From: Deltaproteobacteria bacterium
GTDB taxonomy: Bacteria > Myxococcota > UBA796 > SXON01
Assembly: GCA_947483545.1 (NCBI GenBank)
Contig: CANKNP010000203.1
Span: 1 to 9,476, forward strand
DNA: 9,476 nt
Direction of reading: 5' to 3'
Part shown: one piece after another, positions 6,700-9,476 of the stretch
How the letters are laid out: each line of letters opens with the position of its first letter
Position numbering within the stretch: position 1 is the first letter of the stretch
The notes under the pieces: model-generated
Seen by the model: the letters and a program-made list of their open reading frames with translations, nothing else
What the model was told of the DNA's origin: nothing
Databases searched by the model: none
Position numbers and translations under genes: made by a program

Positions 6700-7590
6700 C
6701 TAACTATCCGCAGTCACCGCCCGCTTTTTCAGGAAGTCGTGGATGAAGAATTCTCCGGCTTTGTAGCTCGAACGCACCAGCGGGCCGCTCGCGACGTACC
6801 GAAAGCCGAGCGCTTCGCCGGCGGTGCCGAGCCGAGCGAAGACCTCGGGGGTGACGAACTCCTTGACCGGGAGGTGGGTCATGGAGGGGCGGAGGTACTG
6901 GCCGAGGGTGAGGAAGTCCACGCCGGATGCGCGTAGGATTCGCATGGCGTCGAGCACTTCGCCCTCCGTCTCACCATGGCCGAGCTGGATGGAGGTCTTT
7001 GTGGTCTGACCCCCGCGGGCGTGGCAATGGGCGAGAACTGAGAGAGATTGCGCCCAGTTGGCGCGCGGGTCCCGGACGGGGACCTGCAGCCGGGGCACGG
7101 TCTCGACGTTGTGGGCGATCACGTCGGGCGAGGCGTCCAGCACGATGTCCACCAGGTCCAGCCGGCCGGAGAAGTCCGGCACCAGGGTCTCGACCAGCGT
7201 GTGGGGGTTTTCGGCGCGAATGGCCCGGATGCAGGCGGCAAAATGGCCCGAACCCTGGTCTGGCAGATCGTCCCGGTTCACGCTGGTGACGACCACGTAA
7301 TCGAGCTTCATCTCGCGGATGGCTGCGGCGACGTGGGCGGGCTCATTCGCGTCCGGCGGAGGCGGATTTCTGGCGGTTGAAACGGCGCAGAAGCGGCAAC
7401 CGCGGGTGCAGGTGTCGCCGAGGACCATAAACGTGGCGGTCCCGCTGCTCCAACACTCGCCGATATTCGGGCACTGCGCCTCCTCACAGACCGTGTGGAG
7501 CTTCAATTCGCGTGCTCGACCCTTGATCTGGTTGTACCGCTCGCCGCCCGGCATCCGGACCTTGAGCCACTCGGGCTTGCCGCGCTGCAT
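6700..7590 (-). CDS. lipA: Lipoyl synthase
   Basis: This radical SAM enzyme inserts two sulfur atoms into the octanoyl chain carried by lipoate-dependent proteins (pyruvate and 2-oxoglutarate dehydrogenases, GcvH). All signature elements are present in the 296 residues. The auxiliary [4Fe-4S] cysteines are Cys35, Cys40 and Cys46 (CEEAQCPNIGEC), completed by the serine of the RSSY motif at 273-276. The radical SAM cluster cysteines are Cys61, Cys65 and Cys68 (CTRGCRFC). The blocks DYVVVTSVNRDDL, LTLGQYLRPS, HLPV and VASGPLVRSSYKAGEF are also clear. The length is normal. The ATG at 7590 is preceded by a strong GAGGTGA. One position differs from most relatives I know: SIQLGHGE at 200-207, where Met is usual in place of Gln202. 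No lipB is visible next to it. The upstream region is occupied by two REP-like palindromes starting 44 bases before the start codon. Confidence 0.97.
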   Translation of the reverse strand: MQRGKPEWLKVRMPGGERYNQIKGRARELKLHTVCEEAQCPNIGECWSSGTATFMVLGDTCTRGCRFCAVSTARNPPPPDANEPAHVAAAIREMKLDYVVVTSVNRDDLPDQGSGHFAACIRAIRAENPHTLVETLVPDFSGRLDLVDIVLDASPDVIAHNVETVPRLQVPVRDPRANWAQSLSVLAHCHARGGQTTKTSIQLGHGETEGEVLDAMRILRASGVDFLTLGQYLRPSMTHLPVKEFVTPEVFARLGTAGEALGFRYVASGPLVRSSYKAGEFFIHDFLKKRAVTADS

Positions 7591-7593
7591 GGT

Positions 7594-7600
7594 TCACCTC
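7594..7600 (-). promoter_or_regulatory. lipA ribosome binding site
   Basis: On the minus strand the sequence reads GAGGTGA, three bases before ATG. The AGG core is six bases from the start codon. It fixes the lipA start at 7590 and is the clearest Shine-Dalgarno sequence in the window. Confidence 0.8.
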
Positions 7601-7633
7601 GGAGGCGAGGGGTAGCCCGGCGGGGGGGCGGAC

Positions 7634-7675
7634 GTCAAAATCTAGCAGAAACGCGCCCCGCGTTTCTGCTAGATT
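7634..7675 (+). repeat. REP-like palindrome, copy 1 (perfect 17-bp stem)
   Basis: The 42-base element is GTCAA, then a left arm AATCTAGCAGAAACGCG (7639-7655), a CCC loop (7656-7658) and a right arm CGCGTTTCTGCTAGATT (7659-7675). The arms are perfect reverse complements. It lies between lipA and the transposase gene. Two further copies flank the transposase. The conserved GTCAA sits at the 5' foot of the hairpin, the place where classical REP elements carry a GTAG-like tetranucleotide. Confidence 0.93.
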
Positions 7676-7686
7676 CTGACAGCCCC

Positions 7687-7728
7687 GTCAAGATCTAGCA
7701 GAAACGCGCCCCGCGTTTTCGCTAGATC
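7687..7728 (+). repeat. REP-like palindrome, copy 2 (17-bp stem, two mismatched pairs)
   Basis: It has the same 42-base layout and orientation as copy 1, offset by exactly 53 bases: GTCAA 7687-7691, left arm 7692-7708, CCC loop 7709-7711, right arm 7712-7728. The right arm reads TTTTCGCTAG where copy 1 reads TTTCTGCTAG, so the stem has two adjacent non-Watson-Crick pairs. It ends 90 bases before the transposase start and is the proximal upstream copy. Confidence 0.93.
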
Positions 7729-7745
7729 CCGGGGGTGACAACCGT

Positions 7746-7771
7746 CAGTGTCAGACCGACAGCTGTCACTG
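7746..7771. repeat. Imperfect inverted repeat in the transposase leader
   Basis: CAGTGTCAG (7746-7754) and CTGTCACTG (7763-7771) pair at eight of nine positions around an 8-base spacer. A perfect ten-base palindrome, GACAGCTGTC, lies at 7758-7767. It is not related to the REP-like palindromes. It sits between copy 2 and the transposase start, so it could be an operator or an mRNA hairpin. No promoter boxes can be assigned with confidence in 7729-7818. Confidence 0.5.
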
Positions 7772-7818
7772 AACACCGTTCGTCAGCTTCTACCTGTATC
7801 GGGCGACCGGCACGGATC

Positions 7819-8637
7819 ATGCCAGGACGCCGGGGCATGATCTTCCACGTCATCGCCACCTCCGCCCATGATCGACCGGTCTTCGAGGACCCGTCCGTCG
7901 TCGTCGACATTTACCGCGCGCTCCAGGCCCTCCACGATGTCGGTGTCGCGGTCCTCGCGTACTGCCTGATGTCGGCGCACGCTCACCTCCTGCTGCGTGT
8001 GCGCGACGAAGGTGAGCTCGCGTGGGCCCTCAACCGGCTCCTGGCTCCGGCCGCTTACAACCTGAACCGTCGGCTCCAGCAACGGGGTGGGATCTTCTGT
8101 CACAAGACCTGGAGGATGCCCGCGGAGAGCGAGCCCTATCTCTGGGTGCTCCCCCTTTACATCCACGCCAACCCCGCACCCCATACGACGGATCTCCGGC
8201 GCCTCAGCGTAGGCCTTCGATCGAGTCATGACGCCTGCGTATCGGGGGACTACCCAGATTGGTTGTCGCCCGGGCCGATCCTCGAGCAGTATGCTGGCGC
8301 CTACCTCGCGGCGATGCAGGAGTTTCTGGATCAGCGCGGGGGGAGCACGGCGGCCGAGCCGCGACCCGTGGTCGACCTCGCCGTTCTGGCGGTAGCTCGA
8401 CTGTGCGGCGTGCGGCCATCCACCCTGCTTTGTGCTTCTCGCGGAGGGAAGCGCGACCGCATGCTTCTGGCCTGGCTATTGGTGAACAGGTCTGGCGCTG
8501 GTGCCGCAGGGGACCGGCTGAACGTCCACCGCGTCACGGCCGCGAGTTGGGCGCGACACGTCGCCGCGGATCCAACCCTCAAGACCACGTTGCTCCGGCT
8601 CGGCGGCCCTGAATATGACGGAGTCGTCAATATCTAG
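7819..8637 (+). CDS. REP-associated tyrosine transposase (RAYT, Y1/HUH superfamily)
   Basis: This is a single-strand DNA nuclease/transposase of the Y1_Tnp fold that recognises REP hairpins. From ATG 7819 it has 272 residues. The HUH motif is His54-Ala-His56 (MSAHAHLLLRV). The catalytic tyrosine is probably Tyr114 in LYIHANP, equivalent to the YIHxNP tyrosine of known RAYTs. GIFCHKTWRM near 91-100 corresponds to the conserved 'G.fq.ryk' strand. Residues about 184-222 resemble the helical DNA-binding tail of many RAYTs (VARLCGVRPSTLL). The frame could begin at GTG 7735, but only about half of those 28 codons end in G/C whereas the rest of the gene is strongly G/C-ending, so I prefer 7819. No stop or frameshift breaks the gene. 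Three REP-like palindromes bracket it and its TAG stop lies inside copy 3. It is likely to be domesticated or slowly mobile; activity is not shown. Confidence 0.9.
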   Translation: MPGRRGMIFHVIATSAHDRPVFEDPSVVVDIYRALQALHDVGVAVLAYCLMSAHAHLLLRVRDEGELAWALNRLLAPAAYNLNRRLQQRGGIFCHKTWRMPAESEPYLWVLPLYIHANPAPHTTDLRRLSVGLRSSHDACVSGDYPDWLSPGPILEQYAGAYLAAMQEFLDQRGGSTAAEPRPVVDLAVLAVARLCGVRPSTLLCASRGGKRDRMLLAWLLVNRSGAGAAGDRLNVHRVTAASWARHVAADPTLKTTLLRLGGPEYDGVVNI

Positions 8638-8667
8638 CAAAATCGCGCCCCGCGTTTCTGCTAGATT
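8626..8667 (+). repeat. REP-like palindrome, copy 3 (overlaps transposase stop codon)
   Basis: It has the same layout and orientation as copies 1 and 2: GTCAA 8626-8630, left arm 8631-8647, CCC loop 8648-8650, right arm 8651-8667. The right arm is identical to that of copy 1. The left arm has changed (AAAAT where copies 1 and 2 have GAAAC), leaving two mismatches in the stem. The stop codon of the transposase (8635-8637) is the TAG within the element's CTAG. The element ends 51 bases before the next gene, so it lies in that gene's upstream region. Confidence 0.92.
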
Positions 8668-8718
8668 CCCAAAATCCCGGCGCTGGCCCCCCTCGTGATC
8701 CTTGATACCCGCGCCCTC

Positions 8719-9476
8719 ATGAAACTCACCGGCCGCGTGCTCTACCTGACCGACGACGCTACCCTGCTGCGGAGCCAGCTCGGCAGGATCGACCTCGACT
8801 ATGCAGGTCAACCCCTGCACTATGGCGTGAACACCGATCTGATGATCTCCGGGGCGGCCTGCACCCTCGGATACACGGGCGATGTGCTTGGCCCTTGGTT
8901 CCTGGAGAACTTCAAGGACACCGTGCGGAATGACGACGTGCGGACCGGCAATTTCCAGGTGATCGTCGGCGGGGATGCCTACGGCTCCGGCTCTTCGCGG
9001 GAAGTCGCGGTGGTCGCGCACCAGGGCGCGGGCATCCAACTCGTCGTCGCGAAGAGCTTCCAGAGGATCTTCCAGGAGAACATGGTCTACGGCGGCATGC
9101 CGTTCACCACCGATCTTGCGGTTGTGGAGCGGCTCAAGGCCGGCGACGACGTCGATGTGCGCGGGTTCTTCGACGACCTGCCGCCCTTCTTCGAGCAGGT
9201 GGCCAAGGGTGGCGGGCTGCTCGCGTACGGGCTGGAGCTGCTCGCTGGCCGGATCCAGCCTTGCTACGCCACGAGTGTGGAGACACGCCCCCTGAACGCG
9301 GTCGAGAAGATCATCGCCCAGAAGGTCTGGCGCCCGGGCGTAGCGCCGGGGATCGCGGCGGTCGCGCCCGGCGATCAGGTGCTTTGCCACGCGGGCTTTC
9401 GCGGCGTGCACGAGTACACCGCCGGCATGGTCGTCGCGCTCTACAAGGAGGCCTTCGGCGATGCCCCGATGAAGGA
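8719..9476 (+). CDS. Aconitase / isopropylmalate dehydratase family protein, swivel domain first (3' end outside window)
   Basis: Open from ATG 8719 to the window edge (252 complete codons, no stop). An in-frame GTG at 8695 is an alternative start; neither has a clear ribosome binding site. Residues 1-180 are a LeuD-like swivel domain: NTD at 38-40, the signature YGSGSSRE at 88-95 (substrate-binding loop, as YGxGSSRE in aconitases and LeuD) and AKSFQRIFQENM at 111-122. From about 190, RPLNAVEKIIAQKV, then PGDQVLCH and HEYT, looks like the start of a LeuC/aconitase catalytic domain. This gives the order swivel then [4Fe-4S] domain, the reverse of mitochondrial aconitase but known from AcnB-like and other permuted members. 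The cluster cysteines would lie beyond the window. The reaction would be an isomerising dehydration of a tricarboxylate or malate derivative; the substrate cannot be told. REP-like copy 3 is 51 bases upstream. Confidence 0.85.
   Translation, partial: MKLTGRVLYLTDDATLLRSQLGRIDLDYAGQPLHYGVNTDLMISGAACTLGYTGDVLGPWFLENFKDTVRNDDVRTGNFQVIVGGDAYGSGSSREVAVVAHQGAGIQLVVAKSFQRIFQENMVYGGMPFTTDLAVVERLKAGDDVDVRGFFDDLPPFFEQVAKGGGLLAYGLELLAGRIQPCYATSVETRPLNAVEKIIAQKVWRPGVAPGIAAVAPGDQVLCHAGFRGVHEYTAGMVVALYKEAFGDAPMK

Larger units (their letters stand above)
7634..8667 (+). mobile_element. Putative REPtron: RAYT gene flanked by three same-orientation palindromes
   Basis: The unit of about 1,034 bases comprises two tandem 42-base palindromes, a leader with an inverted repeat, the transposase gene and a third palindrome. 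Palindromes in the same orientation at both ends recall the left and right end hairpins of IS200/IS605 elements; classic BIME clusters alternate orientation. No flanking target duplication is seen, which is expected for Y1 transposases. Exact element boundaries cannot be set from a single copy. Confidence 0.65.

Noticed and set aside
6651..6700. Possible bidirectional terminator between the ATPase and lipA (GGGCGG pairing with CCGCCC, plus inner GGACC/GGTCC).
   Set aside because: Stems are only five to six pairs, the loop is long, and there is no T-run on either side; such pairings are expected by chance at this GC content.
7634..7728. The two tandem palindromes as a CRISPR-like array or an intrinsic terminator of lipA.
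   Set aside because: There are only two adjacent units, with an 11-base gap between them, too short for a spacer, and a third copy beyond the transposase. No T-run follows the stems, and they lie upstream of both adjacent genes rather than downstream.
7735..7818. N-terminal extension of the transposase from GTG 7735.
   Set aside because: About half of the 28 codons end in A/T, unlike the rest of the gene; there is no ribosome binding site, and the stretch contains an inverted repeat. A weak RPARI resemblance to RAYT N-termini keeps it just possible.
8476..9411. A 311-codon minus-strand frame opposite the transposase 3' end and the dehydratase.
   Set aside because: It runs across two well-supported plus-strand genes and a REP-like palindrome and has no family motif.

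Overview
The window is very GC-rich, with codon third positions strongly biased to G/C. It carries several marks of Myxococcota or related former Deltaproteobacteria: a TIGR02996-type protein tail, lipoproteins with MopE-type Cys/Asp metal-binding repeats, an FG-GAP beta-propeller, and dense same-strand gene packing. The phylum assignment is inference from family content. There is no rRNA or tRNA and no CRISPR array.

Layout. (1) About 2-6624 on the + strand is a tightly packed run, probably one operon or two: the 3' end of a TIGR02996-like protein; a MopE-type lipoprotein; a second lipoprotein with three MopE repeats and seven FG-GAP blades that starts inside the previous stop codon; an 81-residue one-helix membrane protein; a nitrilase-family amidase of the Nit1 (deaminated glutathione amidase) type; a polytopic ABC-2-like permease; and its ABC ATPase. 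Two or three of the junctions are 4-base start/stop overlaps, so translational coupling is likely. The permease carries a Cys-rich C-terminal tail that begins at a perfect-looking internal lipobox. It therefore looks like a permease fused to, or containing an internal start for, a lipoprotein. (2) 6700-7590 on the - strand is lipA, lipoyl synthase, convergent with the ABC operon. (3) 7634-8667 is the most unusual part: an intact REP-associated tyrosine transposase (RAYT, Y1/HUH family) bracketed by three copies of a 42-base palindromic element, two upstream and one downstream, all in the same orientation. The stop codon of the transposase lies inside the downstream copy. (4) 8719 to the window end is the start of an aconitase / 3-isopropylmalate dehydratase family protein with permuted domain order, swivel domain first. 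It runs off the window.

How the parts may work together. The ATPase and permease should form one exporter. The two lipoproteins and the Cys-rich tail are surface or periplasmic, Ca/metal-binding-looking proteins encoded alongside it, but no substrate can be read from the sequence. The amidase is probably a metabolite-repair enzyme that shares the transcript. The RAYT and its palindromes look like a self-contained REPtron inserted between lipA and the dehydratase gene, now occupying both of their upstream regions.
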